Source: Hysterangium stoloniferum
Taxonomy: Eukaryota; Basidiomycota; Agaricomycetes; Hysterangiales; Hysterangiaceae
Assembly (NCBI GenBank): GCA_015178975.1
Contig: WHVD01000001.1
Span: 2,480,001-2,544,000 of the forward strand
Length of the DNA stretch: 64,000 nucleotides
Direction: 5' to 3'
Part shown: positions 11,721-24,853 of the stretch, one piece after another
How the letters are laid out: every line of letters begins with the position of its first letter
Position numbering within the stretch: the stretch's first letter is position 1
Made by a program: the position numbers and the translations under genes
The notes under the pieces: generated by a model
What the model was told of the DNA's origin: nothing
The model's input: only the letters and a program-made list of their open reading frames with translations
The model's database searches: none

Positions 11721-12060
11721 CAGCGATGGTCGATGATCTTGGTAGATGGTGAGAGATAGTTGCTCTTTGGCACGTCGAGGCGCTGTATTTGTTATTGGCT
11801 GTGCCTTGGGATGGTGCGCCGGATTGCTAGGGGAAATGCAGTGTTGATCCCACCAACGACACTCATATTCAATGGCCGTCTTCACGGTGTGAACTTTTTC
11901 CGTAGTGGAACTGCTGGAATACAATGGATTAGATTGATCATTCGTCATTAAAAGACGAGACGCACGATCTTATCAATACGTTTATCGAGTAGCATGACAA
12001 ATACCGTGATGTGCTACTGACATATGGCGTTGTAGCGATAAGTCACTTATGGCTTTGGAT
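11721..12060 (-). other. 5' flank of N copy A
   Basis: This upstream region is conserved with 44374-44720, 34606-34940 and 22066-22420. It contains an open frame that runs in-frame into the presumed start only in copy A (from 11948); copy D has an in-frame TAA nine codons before its ATG. It is therefore treated as promoter and leader. A CT-rich leader is not obvious. Confidence 0.5.
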
Positions 12061-12660
12061 GAAGAATAAAGATGGATGAGATGGAACTTGTGATATTTTT
12101 AACTCTTTCAGTACTGGATATGACTTCCGCTCAATTTTCGCTGTTAAATCTCCCAATGCTGGAGGTATCAGTCAACTATATTACTCTTACATATTTGCAA
12201 TGGTGCACTCTGGTTGAGTTCCCGTGTCCAATACAGACTTCTCGGGAGGCGGGCGGTGACCTGGATAATGTTGGTTGTTAATGGTGACATGATCTGTCTT
12301 TTCTTTACCACTCAATGTGGTTGGTTCTTGCCAAGGACATTATGGGAGAATTGCAGCAGACGGGGCTAATGGCGAGGCAGCGGCTACCCGAGCTGCCCAC
12401 GGCAACACCGTTGGAATGGACACGATGGAATTGCAGTAGATGGGGCTGGTTGAGCGAGATGTAGAACAAGTGTGGGTTTAACTTATGGTCAGTTTGTATT
12501 ATTTGGACTGCTTTTTGAAATAATAATGATTTTGATTCACGGTGGTCCCGTGAAGGCGGTGTAGTGGGCGGACGCGCGGCGAACAGCGAATCATAAGGGC
12601 AGGTGACGGAACAGGATGAACAAATCTGACAGTATTTTTTTAAATATGGCAATCGCTGGG
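12060..12660 (+). repeat. Block Y (copy 1), degenerate
   Basis: This matches 34950-35620 and 44730-45260. In those copies a plus-strand frame runs through the segment LPELPTATQLDLTMDTM. Here a deletion and several changes break it (ACACCGTTGGAATGG in place of the longer form). No function is recognised. Confidence 0.55.
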
Positions 12661-13685
12661 CCACCTTAATATTCTGGCTGAGACACTGGCGAGGGGTCTA
12701 TCTGAGAGGGTATAGCGAACGACACCATGAATTTTCCGCCTACATGCACGGGGCGTAAAGACAAGCAGCCGGAAGGGCATTAGGGATCATCACAGTCGTG
12801 GATGCAGGAATATGGCCATAAATCTTGTCGCGCAGGTATAGACATATGCTGTGTCCCACATGATTTACTTGCCACATTTCCTGCCCGAAACACGGACAAA
12901 ATCGTTCCCAGGTTTCTGAGTGCTCTATTACCCTGACTTTAGGCTGTCACAGATGATGGGTCGCGGTATATACTGTGTACATTATAATATTACATGCAAT
13001 GTTAAACACCTATATCTGGAGCTACATAACATTAGGCTGCAATGAACTGAAGCCCAAAAAAAATCTCATCATGTCGATAATTTTGAAATTACATGACTTG
13101 TCACGGAACAACGATTGGCTGCAGGGAAGTGAAAAACACGCCATATTTGAGTCATTACGAAATTAGATGCTGTATGGCCTGCAGAGGTCGCAAAATCGCC
13201 TGAATATGTCTCGCTTCACATGCCATAATAACCTAGAGGCGACGTGGCGGCTAGGATTTTTATTCAACATGGGGTTTCAAATTTGACAAAATACGCTGCA
13301 CTACATCGTCAGATTATACTATTAAATGGGGAAGCGTGTGAAGGGGAGCGGGGAAGGTGGGAGCGACATAACAGGCAGGTTCTGTGGAAGGAAAAACACG
13401 TTGAAGGAATGTTCATATCAAGGGAAGAGAGGTTAAAAGAATATTCGGTAAATGATGCTTGTTCATACGATCTGAAAATAAGCTGGAATCAGCTACATTC
13501 TTCGGGTAGTAAACTTTTTGACCTACCAGTGAAACCGTGAGGCGACAGTTGCTCTCGGCAAACAGAGCAATCACGTCTACCGGGGTAGCCCTACTCGAAT
13601 GAGGCGTCGCGGAGGCCAGGGAGGCAGGGGAGGCAGGGGCAGGTGCCAGTCTGGCGCGACTCTAAGCCGACTTATCTCGCAGATG
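12661..13685. other. Single-copy stretch without a supported gene
   Basis: It begins with a short remnant shared with 35560-35625. A 98-codon open frame at 13244-13540 has no recognisable feature. A small G-rich tandem tract (GGAGGCAGG type) lies at about 13610-13640. Nothing else is evident. Confidence 0.4.
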
Positions 13686-16600
13686 CTTTGAAACATGGAC
13701 TTCGTGTTCAATGGTCAAACCCGAAAGTACAACATATATATTCATTATCTCCCGGCGTAGTTGCGACAGTTCCGACTTTACCGTAATCGTATACCATCAT
13801 TCGTTGTGACTACTAGCTAAATAGTGTTGAAGATGACGGTGTCACCATCTGAAAATACTAATCAACGATTGATATATCGTCTAATAATAAATATGCAAAT
13901 GTCTGGGGTGAATGTGGAAATCACACACTCTGATCATTATCGAGGTACTGCTATCCATGCTACATGTGTTGAAAACGGTTCACTGCCAGCAGTATGGTGG
14001 GTTATTTGAGAGGATTCCTGTAAAATGTGAGAGAACCGAAAAGCGCGGGCATCCGAGATGCCACCGTGCGCAAGGGGAAGAGAACACCAAGCTGAAACAG
14101 CGCGCTGATTGATATCGAGGTGACATCTGAGTATATAATAACATCACCAACAATTTGAAAAATAAATCTATGGCAGGTAGATAGGCTGTATGGATTGCAA
14201 TTACATGGAATCTGTGATGCTTGAAGTGCACGTTACGTATAGGGGTACAGTCAATGCAGCATCGCCCCACACACCGGTCAGGAAAGCTATCACTCTTCGT
14301 CCGCAGCGATCACTGTTCGTCGGGGTTTGCCAGGAGATATGAACTAGCAGGAATATAGGCACACATTTTGCATGTCCTCCCCGCTTTCGTATATCGTAGG
14401 TATTGAGTTGGAAAAGATATCTTCAAGCGGGGTACAGTGTCGAGTGAGTTCTCAGGCCTGGTCCAAGAGTGGACATGAAGGTGATCTGCTCGTAATATTG
14501 TCGAATTGCGAAGCCCTCTTTCGATCTAGATCCCGAGAATACGCAGAGTTTTGCATATGCCATTTATACTAAAACCGAACGTGCTTAGTTACAGCTACAT
14601 ATGAATCTACACTTGATCACTTTCTCAGACATCCATCCTCACACGGCTACCCAACCACAATATTCTAGAGGTAGATGGGAAGTGTGGGGTTAACCCAGTC
14701 CACATAGGACCCTAAGAACAGCATTGGATGACCATCCATGAATCCAACTAAGAGTGAAAACACAATGATAATGCTCACCGCTACGAACGAGGTCTCGTCA
14801 ATCAGGATCTGCATTGGCATCTCAACTAGTTGATCACAGATATTCTCATGCCATGATGAATTAATACCTGCAAGGGTTCAATAAAATGTGGAGTGGCTAT
14901 GTGACCAATCTGCTTCTGCTTCTTAGCACGCTCTAATAAAACGTTCAAGGACAAGATGCCCACTCCTGACTTTAGGCACATAGTTCTGCGGTGAGGGCGG
15001 TATAAAAGCTATTGATCACTATAGGCAAAGAGTCCCGGACGAACCAAGAACGAGGTTTGAAGCCGCGGTATTATGAACTAAATCAGATGGCCAAGCCATC
15101 CCAAACATACTCGCACGTAATACACGGACTAATGAATATCCAGTTCGTTAAGCGTGTCATGGGTGCCGATTGAGACAAGTATTAAAAGCGCTTGTATATT
15201 TTGGGAGTCTTGCGCTGCTAGTCAGACTTCGAGGATCAGCGTTGATGGATATATGACAGATATCGGAGATGATCAAAGAAGGAAAGTTCAGTTATTGTCT
15301 AGCGTACAACCTTCTTCACAAGCACATACATATCCTGCCTCCTTGACTTCTTCATAATTACTTTGACCACCACAACTGATGGGCCCCCCGATATCGTCTG
15401 TATCGATTCGTCAGTTGGCATATCGCCGGCGAGTCCGGGTACTTCGGGCATAACAAAAAATTTGAAGTTCATTGGTTAGCACGTCAGAACGCCAACTGAA
15501 TGAGCTGCATTGCGTACATGGAAGTTCCGGCCTACCTTGGCTGCACGGAAGATGCGCTCCACAATTGCTACAATGATTGTATTTTTTGAAAGACTCGAGT
15601 CCTGGGTATTGGAGATGCTGTCCAGAGTATATGTTTCAGAGGCATAATAGAAGATCCACAACATGCAAGAATTGAGGCTTCTAACTATACCCAGTGTCGA
15701 AACAAGCTTTAAAAGATGCGCGTGGTACACATCCCAATATTGATGTAGTTATTGGCCTCCCTAATGGGTTGGACAGTGCTCAACGGCGTTTATGCTATAC
15801 TCATCGCAGAACTATGTGCCTAAAATCAAGAGTGGGCATCTTGTCCCTGAGATTTTCCTAGAGCGCGCTAGGACGCAGCTTAACCACGTAGTTACCCCAC
15901 ATTTTATTTCCCCAGCCATTAATCATGGGATGAGCAGATCTGTGATCAACCAGTTGAGATGCTGGAGTTCATTATTGACGAGACCTCGTTCGTGGCGGTG
16001 AGAATTATCATTGTGTTTTCACTCTTAGTTGGATTTGTGGATGGTCATTCAATGCTGTCCTTATGGTCTGTGTGGACTGGGTTAGCCTCACACTGCCCAT
16101 CTATCTCTGGTAGAAAATTGTAGCTGGGTAGCCATGTGAGGGTGGATGTCTGGAAAACTGATCAAGTGTAGATTCGAATGTGGCTATAGCTAATTATGTC
16201 ACTAAAACCTCTGTGCGGTTGTAGGATTTTGTACGCACTTCCTGTTCGGTGTTAGTATAAGTAGCAGATGCATAAACCTGCGTATTCTCCGATCTAGATC
16301 AAAAGAGGGCTGCGCAATTCGACGATATTATGAGCAGATCACCTTTATGTCCACTCTTGGACTAGGCCTGGGAACTCACTTGACACTGTACCCCGCTTGA
16401 AGATTTTTTCCCAATTCAATATACATAGAACATGTATGCTCGTATTCCCGCCAGTTCATCTGTCTCCTAACAAACACCCTTGATCGCGGGGTGATAATTT
16501 GCCTGAACCGACTTGTGAGGCGATGCTGAATTAGCTGTCCCTGTATACGTAGCGTGCACTTCAAGCATCACAACTAAATGTAATTGCAATCCATATAGCT

Positions 16601-17098
16601 GATCTACTTGTCATAGATTTTTTTCAATCGTTGGTGGCGTTATTAAATACACAGATGGCACCTCGATATCAATCAAACCGTTGTTCAAGCTTAGTCTTCT
16701 CTTCTATTTGTGCACGGTGGTATCTCAGATATCCGTACTTTTCAGTTCTCTCACTTTTTACCGGATCCCCAAGTTCTCTCAATTAACCACCTACCACTGG
16801 CAGTGCACCATTCAACCCAGATAGCATGGATGGCAGGAGCTCGATAGTGACCAGAGTGTGTGAGTTCTACATTCACCTTCCAGACACCTTCATATTGTTG
16901 GACGGTATATTAATCGTTCATTATTATTTGTCAGATGGTGACACCTTCATCGCTAACAGTACTTGGCTGGTAGTAGCAACAGTGGTGGTATACGACTATG
17001 GTAAAGCCAGTACTGTCGCAACCACGCCAGGAGATAATAAATATATATTGTGAACCCTCAGGTTTGACCATTGAACACGAAGTACGTGTTTCAAAGCA
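13686..17098. mobile_element. Foldback element with two long inverted arms
   Basis: The segment 13686-15035 matches the reverse complement of about 15770-17098 along its whole length with roughly one difference in five. Examples are TTCGTGTTCAATGGTCAAAC at the left outer edge against its complement near 17065-17090, and the TAGATGGG...GTGTGGGGTTAACCCAGTCC region near 14670-14710 against 16070-16110. The unpaired centre is about 735 bp. Inverted ends of this length suggest a foldback-type DNA transposon or an old inverted duplication. I saw no clear target duplication, and the arms hold no transposase I can recognise. Confidence 0.7.
15290..15730 (-). pseudogene. Possible gene fragment in the foldback centre
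   Basis: On the minus strand two coding-like stretches are joined by a plausible intron. The first (about 15730-15535) ends in VERIFRAAK before a GTAGGC donor. The second (about 15430-15300) reads FVMPEVPGLAGDMPTDESI and closes with a basic tail (VLVKKVVR) and a stop. A CTAAC branch-point-like sequence lies between them. No family is recognised. It is the only protein-like piece inside the inverted arms. Confidence 0.3.
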
Positions 17099-17489
17099 AC
17101 GCCAATGGTCTATAGGAAAATGCCTTTATCTTTTCGTGAGATATATTTCTGAGTTATATTGGGTCATGATGATCATGATTTCCATCGCTTAGATTCGTTA
17201 TCTAGGAATATTCAAGGTCATTGTAGACATTTCTGGTGAGCACTTCGATTCATTCTAACCCTTACCATCTCAAGCCGCTGTTGTAGTACATTTTAGTGCA
17301 AATGTTACCAACACGGTGTGTCAGGTTCCGATGTCTTCATCCGTGTTCAATATCTCATATCCTACAGTTGTAAGAGTTTAAATTAATCCCATACCTGTAC
17401 CGTAATGATGACGCGGCTATGTCAAACACCAGCTGAGTTGACACTATGAAAGACTCACGTCTTCGGTAGAACCCCTACCTCGCACCGCG
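17099..17489. other. Spacer between foldback element and U1
   Basis: About 390 bp of single-copy sequence without a supported gene or repeat. The protease block resumes near 17490. Confidence 0.4.
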
Positions 17490-18750
17490 GGTACGAATAC
17501 TCAACCGCAGGTTACCCATCCTGTCCCGTAGGCACTCACGCAGCTTCCCCCGCACATACAATGCCTCTCTAAGGCCGGGATCGGATACCCACGCTCAAAT
17601 CATCATGCTCGTCCACACGATAGCGCAAACCTCCTTGCACTACATGCACCGTTACTCTTCCTCCACCTCAAAGCAGAATATGGCAGTAGGCTCCGGCTCC
17701 GGGACGTGTGTTTAGCGTGTTGATGCAGGACTTTAAGAATATATCTGCGAAGAACTCTTGCGCGTCTTTCTGTTTCGTCATCGAGAATTTTTCGTGGACT
17801 CTTCCGGTGAGGGATTTGAACATGGTGGGTTTGATGGGTTCTTGGAGTACGGGCAGTGGCGTCGAGCCACGGCCTCACCAGAACTTCGACGAGGGTAGGG
17901 ACACCGGCGGTGTGAGACTCGAAATGGCTGCGAGGGTGGGATAACCAGCCTGAACGGATTCGGTCCGCGATTATACGCATCTGGAAGTGAAACCAGGATA
18001 TGGGGAGCTCTTCGGTGCAGGAACAGGGGCGGGTGATAAAGGATCAGGAATGGCATGTGCGGAAGGCTGGAAGTGTGAATATCGATGCTGATGCCATGTA
18101 GCAGCTGTTTCCGAGATTGCGGAGTCCCGTCAGTCTTGCAGGGGAGACAGGCTCGAAAACATTACACGAGTATGACGGACCTCAGGATTATTCGACTCGT
18201 CAAGAAATGACCTCGTTCCTTGTCCATGACAAACCCAATATCTCACTGTCGGCATACACTCATAATTGTCCTTCTCCGTGTCCTCGACAGTAGCAAGGTT
18301 CGTAAGCGGCGGTCCGCTACTGTTCTATCACCAACACCACCAACTCAATCATCAAAACTTCCCAGCTCATACTCAGCTGCTCACAGAAGTTAAAAAAAGC
18401 ACCCTACTCACTCGTTTCGGGTCGGTTCCAGCATGCTCTTCACATACACGGATACCCAAGCATCCCACAATGCAGCTGCACATGCATCCGGTCACATCCT
18501 CCCCCACACACTCTCTATCCAAGCATGGGAGGCACACGTCGATGCCTTCAAGTAGATCCTATTAGATCGCGTGGTTGGGGTGTACGCATAATAAGGGAAA
18601 TCTCATTTCCATTGGAAGAACGGAGGACATACTTCTTTGTCAAAGCATTGTGGTGTTTCTTCTCTCTGAAATGAGTCTGAAAGACGCGGACTGGGAATGC
18701 GAGAAAGTCTGGGAGGAAGAATGAGCGCAAGACGCAGGACTCCAGCACAT
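17490..18750 (-). pseudogene. U1: Ubp14/USP5-type ubiquitin protease (copy 2)
   Basis: Reading down the minus strand: the N-terminal zinc finger piece (about 18550), the catalytic-Cys box (LTGLRNLGNSCYMA, about 18125-18095), a segment reading DFQM...ADRIRSGWLSHPRSHF (about 17985-17930), the box corresponding to QQDAEEFF (about 17775-17750, with QKDAQEFF-like changes), and RYRVDEHDDLSVGI (about 17610-17570), which matches the KVRYRVDEQD segment after the second box in the family. Stops and frame changes between the boxes rule out a working enzyme unless several introns are assumed. The His box was not found. The block follows N copy B, with a solo LTR between. Confidence 0.7.
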
Positions 18751-18814
18751 GTTACGCGATGTCACACTTTTTTGTAATTATTTTTAAAAATTAACATTCA
18801 CATATTCTTACATC

Positions 18815-19231
18815 TGTTAGTAATCAAGTCTTCGCGTAAAATGTAACCGAAATATGGATCCGATGACGAATATATGTGCATATATGCGCATATATTGAGG
18901 TGCCGCTAAGGGGGAAGTAACTCCTAATCTCCTTAATGATGCAATGGACTAGAAACTTCGAGTATCTAAATTTCCCCTATTTAGTCCCCTAATAACTCTC
19001 CTAAAACAATTAGAAAGTAGATAAAAAGTCGCAATATTTCGCCATATACCTCATTGAAGTTTACTCACTCACTGAGGTATATGCACAATCATGTATTATT
19101 CATTCTATTACTTATTAAATATCTTGTAGCTTCGCAAACAGGTACTATAATATATAGTGAAGTTTACTCACTCACTCACTGAGGTTCGCAAACAGACTCA
19201 ATCCTTTCGAAATCTTGTCTACGACTTAACA
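18815..19231 (+). mobile_element. Solo LTR, family 2 (417 bp), target duplication ACATC
   Basis: The LTR starts TGTTAG, ends TTAACA and is flanked by ACATC at 18810-18814 and 19232-19236. A second copy of the family lies at 63166-63587. It carries an imperfect hairpin at 19045-19081 and a TATA-like ACTATAATATATAG near 19145, followed by a partial copy of the hairpin. The word CTTCGCAAACAG occurs on both sides of that TATA stretch. No internal region is present, so it arose by LTR-LTR recombination. It sits in the spacer between N copy B and U1. Confidence 0.9.
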
Positions 19232-19335
19232 ACATCTTCTATTCACAATTGAATCATGGGCAGTACAGAGCTCCAGTAAATAAACAGCCTTTATATCTCA
19301 GAATGATATAGCTAGATGTGACGGGAAAATGTTCG

Positions 19336-22065
19336 CTAGGTTTGATCGTGTCCGAGTTTAATCCTCCTCCCATATGCACTTAGGTAGCTGAAAATACCAT
19401 ACAATCCTTATTCAAGACGTTAATACTATTAAATAAGGACAACATCGACACTCACGGGTCTCGCTCAAGTACCGTGTCCGGCCACACAGGGTCATTAATC
19501 CAACTGGGCTCCGCATCATAAGAAGCGCCCAACTGCACATCTAAGACAGGTCCCCCCGAGGGGCCAGAAATATAACGTGGAGAAGTAGGTTCAAACAGGA
19601 ATATGGTACGTGGTTCCACCTCTCCGGAGTGACTAGATTACTCTGTCAGGCTCTGACATGGATGAAGGGGGAAGTGAAGCAAACAAATTCTGAGGCATTT
19701 CCACAACTACTCTTGTCTCCAAGTATATTACTATTGTCACAATGGGTTCAATATCATTTCCAAAAAACGTCTGTGCTTACTGATCATCAACTCGTGTGGA
19801 AGGACACCCTTGATCCCATTTTCCTCTATGTAAAGCGGTGCATATGCTCTCCATGCTTTCTGCACTTCAAAGGACGGGAAGAAGTCTCCCATATCGACAC
19901 TGGGCCGGCAGAAATCTTCGATGCTGCCTTCGCCAATATCATAGGTATATCTACGCGGCGGAAAACTGAACAATGATCGGGTCTGCTAGCTCGAAAAATA
20001 CCTTTTCATTGGTTTTCCACCTTGTATTGTTACATTCTCACCCTCGTCTAAATATCCAGACCGATGGTTGCCGCAGCGAACCCAAACCTCGACTGACGGT
20101 TCTATACCGAGGGTTTCAGAGAACCACTCATGTAGATTCCCACACACTACAAAATCGCCTGTAACTTTATCCCGATAGCCCACGTCCCACAAAGCGATGG
20201 ACCCCAGATCTCCATCCTCGATAACGTCCGTGATTACTTGCAGAAACCCGAAGTCCAGTAGTTGATTGGACAATTGATGGATGGTGTGCGAGCTTCGAAG
20301 TTGTTCATCCATCAAAGCAGTGCCGAGACACCATGTTTCCACTTTGGACATGAATAAGTCTACGATGCAGTCGGGTGATGATGGATTGAGCGTAGAGTAA
20401 GCGGGATAAACACCGGGATACCAGATCTCGTAGTCCCCTGACGGGTCACGGATCAGTGTTCCGGTAAACACAAGCTTCAGATGACGGCGATTGGTAGGAC
20501 AGTCTGTGACAGTGACAATTGAATCACCGGGAAATGCCAACTGAATAACAAGGTTATAATTAACGCGTCTGATGTCAGGCGAATTAACGAACAAGCGAGT
20601 GAATTCCAATTTCGTTGTTTGCACAGAAATCCCGTAATTCCTAATGTCACATGGTCACATCAGCATTTGCGGGAGAGAAGGTATCCAAGTACGTCACATT
20701 GTAAGAATCCCTCTAAAATATATCACGTTAGCTTGTAAATATCGCGAGTAATTTCATTCACCATCTCCCATAGTCCCAAAATGGTTTCTCTCGGACCGGA
20801 TAATGTAGTGCGTTCGAGCCAATTGTATGCGTCCTCAGGGTCAGGGCCCGGATTACGGAAAACTTGGAAAAGTACATTGTCTTGTGCGTTGCTGTAGCCC
20901 AAGAACTCAGCAACGCTAGGATCCCTGAACATGAATGTGATTGGACTACTTGGGTTATTTTAATCTGATGTGTGACATTCTTACCACACGTCTTGATAGG
21001 AAGTAAGGTCGCGTTGGAACTATACCCAAAGTGTGATATATTGCAAATACTTTCTGAAATCCAAACCAGCCAAAAGAGAACTCGTACCTCTTTGTATCTC
21101 AAATCCCATGTGGGTCTCCCGCCTTCGTACATTTTAACCAATACCGACTTACCGTCACTTTCAGCCTTCGCTTCACAAAGTTTGACACTCCACCGCAAGG
21201 CGACCTGATGATTTCCTGGCTTTTCATCATTATAATGATTATAGTTCGCGATCGATATGGTCCGTAACACTTGGAAATTCCTTCTATGAACCAAACACTA
21301 GATCATTACTATAAGCCCACGGGCATGATCTTTGAAATGACAAAACGAGCGTACGTGTTCACTAATATCGTTTCTTCCTCTGACCGTAATTGATGAAAAC
21401 GAATCAAGGATGCCGCGTAATTGACGTATGATATCGTCCATTCTGGTATCATCGACGGCTACGAGTTGAGCGACGGCTAATGAAGTATCCAGCAAAATGC
21501 ACATCTAAGAGCCAATATATAACGAACGACTCTGAGTGTCACTTTCAGCACGTACCATTGCCTCTTTCTCCGCTTCTTCCAATTGCCTTTGCAGTCTGGT
21601 GATAGACCTATCTCGTTGTCGCATCCAAGACACGACGTGTGCTTTAAGACCTTTTCTTGGTGTGTATGACCTTGCAAGCGCAAGAACATCCTCAAGTGCA
21701 CTGAAAACAATCGATTTATTAGTCAAGTACGGTTACCCAGTGAGTCTCAAGTTCTAACTTCTGATACTCGTCCAATATAGTTTTGAAATTGTCCGGGATA
21801 TTCTCCCACTTCCCCCTCAGCTGATCGTGGAAAGCGACGAGGCGACGTCCAGTGGTCTGGACAAGGCTATTCAATCTCTCGTTTTGCTCCCCGCTTGCCT
21901 AGTGATTGTGAACCATGATCCACATCAGCTCTTAAACTGGTGCTGATGCAGACGACCTACCTTTATAACGTTCATAATCTCCAAAACGAGGGTCGCTGCA
22001 CTCTTTAAGCCAGGCAATGGAACGGCATCGCCAGCGACTTTGACAACAATGGCTGCAATGTCCAT
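19336..22065 (-). pseudogene. N gene copy B, one in-frame stop in exon 4
   Basis: This copy keeps the full exon plan: exon 1 is 21961-22065, exon 4 is 21088-21504, and the last exon ends at TAG 19336-19338. Exon 4 is 417 bp here, 18 bp longer than in copies A and D; the extra bases encode RQLRGI after MDDI, probably the older form. A TAG at 21298-21300 lies at the same codon as the stop in copy A. The downstream kinase-like part (VLVKMYEGGRPTWDLRY, FLGYSNAQDNVLFQVF) and the C-terminal exons read well. No second lesion was noticed. Confidence 0.72.
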
Positions 22066-22429
22066 GAGCGATGGTCGATGATCTTAGTAGATGGTGAGAG
22101 ATAGTTGCTCTTTGGCACGTCGAGGCGCTGTATTTGTTATTGGCTGTGCTCTGGGATGGTGCGCCGGATTGGTAGGAGAAATGCAGTGTTGATCCAACCA
22201 ACGACACACTCATATTCAAAGGTCGTAATCACGGTGTGGACTTTGTCCGGAGTGGAACTGCTGGAATATAATGGATTAGATAGCTCATTCGTCATTAAAA
22301 GAAAGGCCGCACGATCTTTTCAATGGTTTGTCGAGTAAAATGATAGTACAGTGATGTGTTAACTGACATATAGCGTTGTAGCGATAGGTCAGTTGTGCCT
22401 TGGGTAATAAAAAATAAAGATGTATGAGA

Positions 22430-24830
22430 TGGGGTTGTAACAAAATCGATTGGAAAAAGTAGTCTATGATTGAGATTTGCGTTTCGGGAATTTGCGGTGC
22501 TGCTATCCAAGCTGGCGCACTCGTCGTCACATTTGTCTCACCAATCATGTATGATATAGCTATTTTGTATTCCAATTCTGCTAAATTACACGGTGTGCAT
22601 TATGCAAAGAAAAATGCCTAAAATATATCAGTGCCGCAAAATGGGCCAAGTGCGCCCTTCGGGGGTGGCCAGGAACGCTGGAACGCGAGCTCGTCGTCCC
22701 TGACGAGGAGCGCGTTAGAATGGCACCGGAGGACGTTGCCGAAGGTAGCGCCGCGATGGCGGGTTGGTGATGTGGCCAGGAAGTGACAGCCGGCCTCGAG
22801 ACTGGAGCAGGGTATCAGTGAAAAGTAAGTAACATTTTGTTATCTCTGTTGTATTGGTTTCCTTACCTGGAACGTCCCATTCTCGCAGAGTTAGCGATGG
22901 AAGAGGCCTCACTACACACTGCATCAAGTCATTCTAGTATGTCGAGTCAGTTTCTCTCACAAATACAAGATCAATGTCATTTATTTATTACTGTAAGTTA
23001 CACCAACTTTAAAAGGTTTACGCCGCTTATAGTCCTAGCAATGGTATTAGCACTAGCGGTACTTACAAGTTTGCTCGTGATGGGCCTTTATATGCCATTC
23101 TGTGAGTTCTTATATTTCCAACTTGTTGTTAATATGGGAAAGGGTCAGGACCGCCTTTCGGACTCACCGGTTGCTTCTCTGTCGATGGAATGCCACCAAA
23201 GCTTGGGTTTGGAGTGCTGCCGTTGCTGATCTACGAAAACAATTCTTTTCTTCCTCATGTTATGGAAGGCAATTCAGAATCCCGGAGATGGATATGGGTC
23301 TCTATTTTTATGAGGAATGTGAGCATGGTGTCCAAGTCTCCTTGAAAGCATGGGCTTAAAAATCAGCGCTCTAGTCTCATTTACTTCATTGGGTATGTCT
23401 GTCACTTTTCGGGATCGCGTTTCTCATTTTATACACTTTTTAACCATGTTTGTCCAGGATCTTCCGACTTCACCCTCTACTGCCCCAGGGGGGCGTGTTC
23501 ATCATAAGCGCAAGTTAAACCACTTTTTCTTATTGATGCTCGAGGCGAGAATATGTATTTCCACGAGAATATATTAATTAATATATATAATGTGTAATGG
23601 GATACCGACTCCTAGTGAATGCCATGGAATGGGCTGAAGTGTCGAAATCTTCTCAGGGCTCAATTGTTACCTATAGCCTTGTATCCCATCGACAGGCTAC
23701 CAGCTCATCATAGGGGAGTACAGTAACTCCGCCCCTGGATGAGTTCTACAGATTCCACACTGTAATCGGAGAGCAGATCGGGGAGTTACCACACTAGATT
23801 TGGTACTGATTCTAAGTGACGTCACGGTAGCGGATGAGGTATTGAATTCTTCCTGAGTGCTCCTTGCTTCTTCCCAGTCGTTCATCTCATTCCAAAGTAG
23901 CCTTATTTTCCATATAAATGCATAGCCGACCAATTTCGGTGATTGCCGCTACAATGAAATTCACCGGACTGCCGAACAGAATATAAGATGAAATAATCAA
24001 GGTTGTGTTTTGGAAAGTATCTAGCAAAGAGGGTGTAAAATCTCTTGCACTAATATTTGAAATAAAGTTGAAAATTTCAGATAAAATATATTAACTTTGT
24101 TGTTTTGGATGATCTGGGCTATTCAACAATATGTCCCGTTAGAGATGCAAAAGTCCTTCTGCCGCACTCAACAACATTGCAAAGTTTGAACGGCAAATAT
24201 CTTATTTGAGTAAACTGCAAGCCGGGGAATCACAGTATGAGACTCTCTATCTAGGTACTAAGTAACTTAGATAATATAAGCGGGTGATATAGCTGGGCTT
24301 CTAGTTGAGGTTTCCACCCCTCAACTGGACTAACTAAATACTGTGATACATGGTCTGTGTACTGGTCTTTAGGACTATCTGCTCAGGAACTATCTGATAA
24401 TAACTATCACATGATGTGAACCAGTTGAATCTATACAGACACAAAACGAGATATGAGGTCATAGCTAATTGTATATGCTCATATTCTAACATATCTTTTG
24501 TGCACCCCTCACACTACAGTGTGCGTGAGACACATGATGCGGGATCCAAAGTGCCTCGAACAATGCTAGCCAACAACAAACATACCAAACACAGCGACAC
24601 GTCCCGGCAACTTAGCATTTGATGAGGAAGCGATGTTTCGGCAAAGCCATCGTATGGGCAATTACGGCCGACTCATTCCGAACGTCTGAGCTCAGATAGA
24701 GTTGAACCATTCTCAACAGATACTATTCTATATTGTGAGATTGTGATGTTTATTGGTTCATGGCGAATCGAGACGCATGATTTCTCTTTTTACTATCTTG
24801 TATAAATATATATTACGAACCATCGTTATG
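22430..24830 (-). repeat. Block X, second copy
   Basis: This block lies directly 5' of N copy B and matches 1-179 plus 5085-6800. It shows the site where the copia element inserted in the first copy (near 22617). A segment at about 24150-24500 has no counterpart in the first copy and looks like a separate insertion or unique piece. Minus-strand frames at 23697-23933 and 6185-6388 correspond to each other but are interrupted. Confidence 0.7.
22897..23229 (+). CDS. Small predicted single-pass membrane protein in block X
   Basis: An ATG at 22897 opens a frame of 110 codons. About 30 polar residues (Ser-rich) are followed by a hydrophobic segment (PLIVLAMVLALAVLTSLLV, about residues 47-65) fit for one membrane span. 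Possible intron borders (GTAAGTTACACC...AAAAG and CTGTGAGTTC...GGGAAAG) would change the second half, after which a frame reading WNATKAWVWSAAVADL continues to about 23350. The first copy of the block has lost the start. No family is recognised and expression is unproven. Confidence 0.3.
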   Translation: MEEASLHTASSHSSMSSQFLSQIQDQCHLFITVSYTNFKRFTPLIVLAMVLALAVLTSLLVMGLYMPFCEFLYFQLVVNMGKGQDRLSDSPVASLSMECHQSLGLECCRC

Positions 24831-24853
24831 TCTGAGTTCATTCTGGGTATTTT

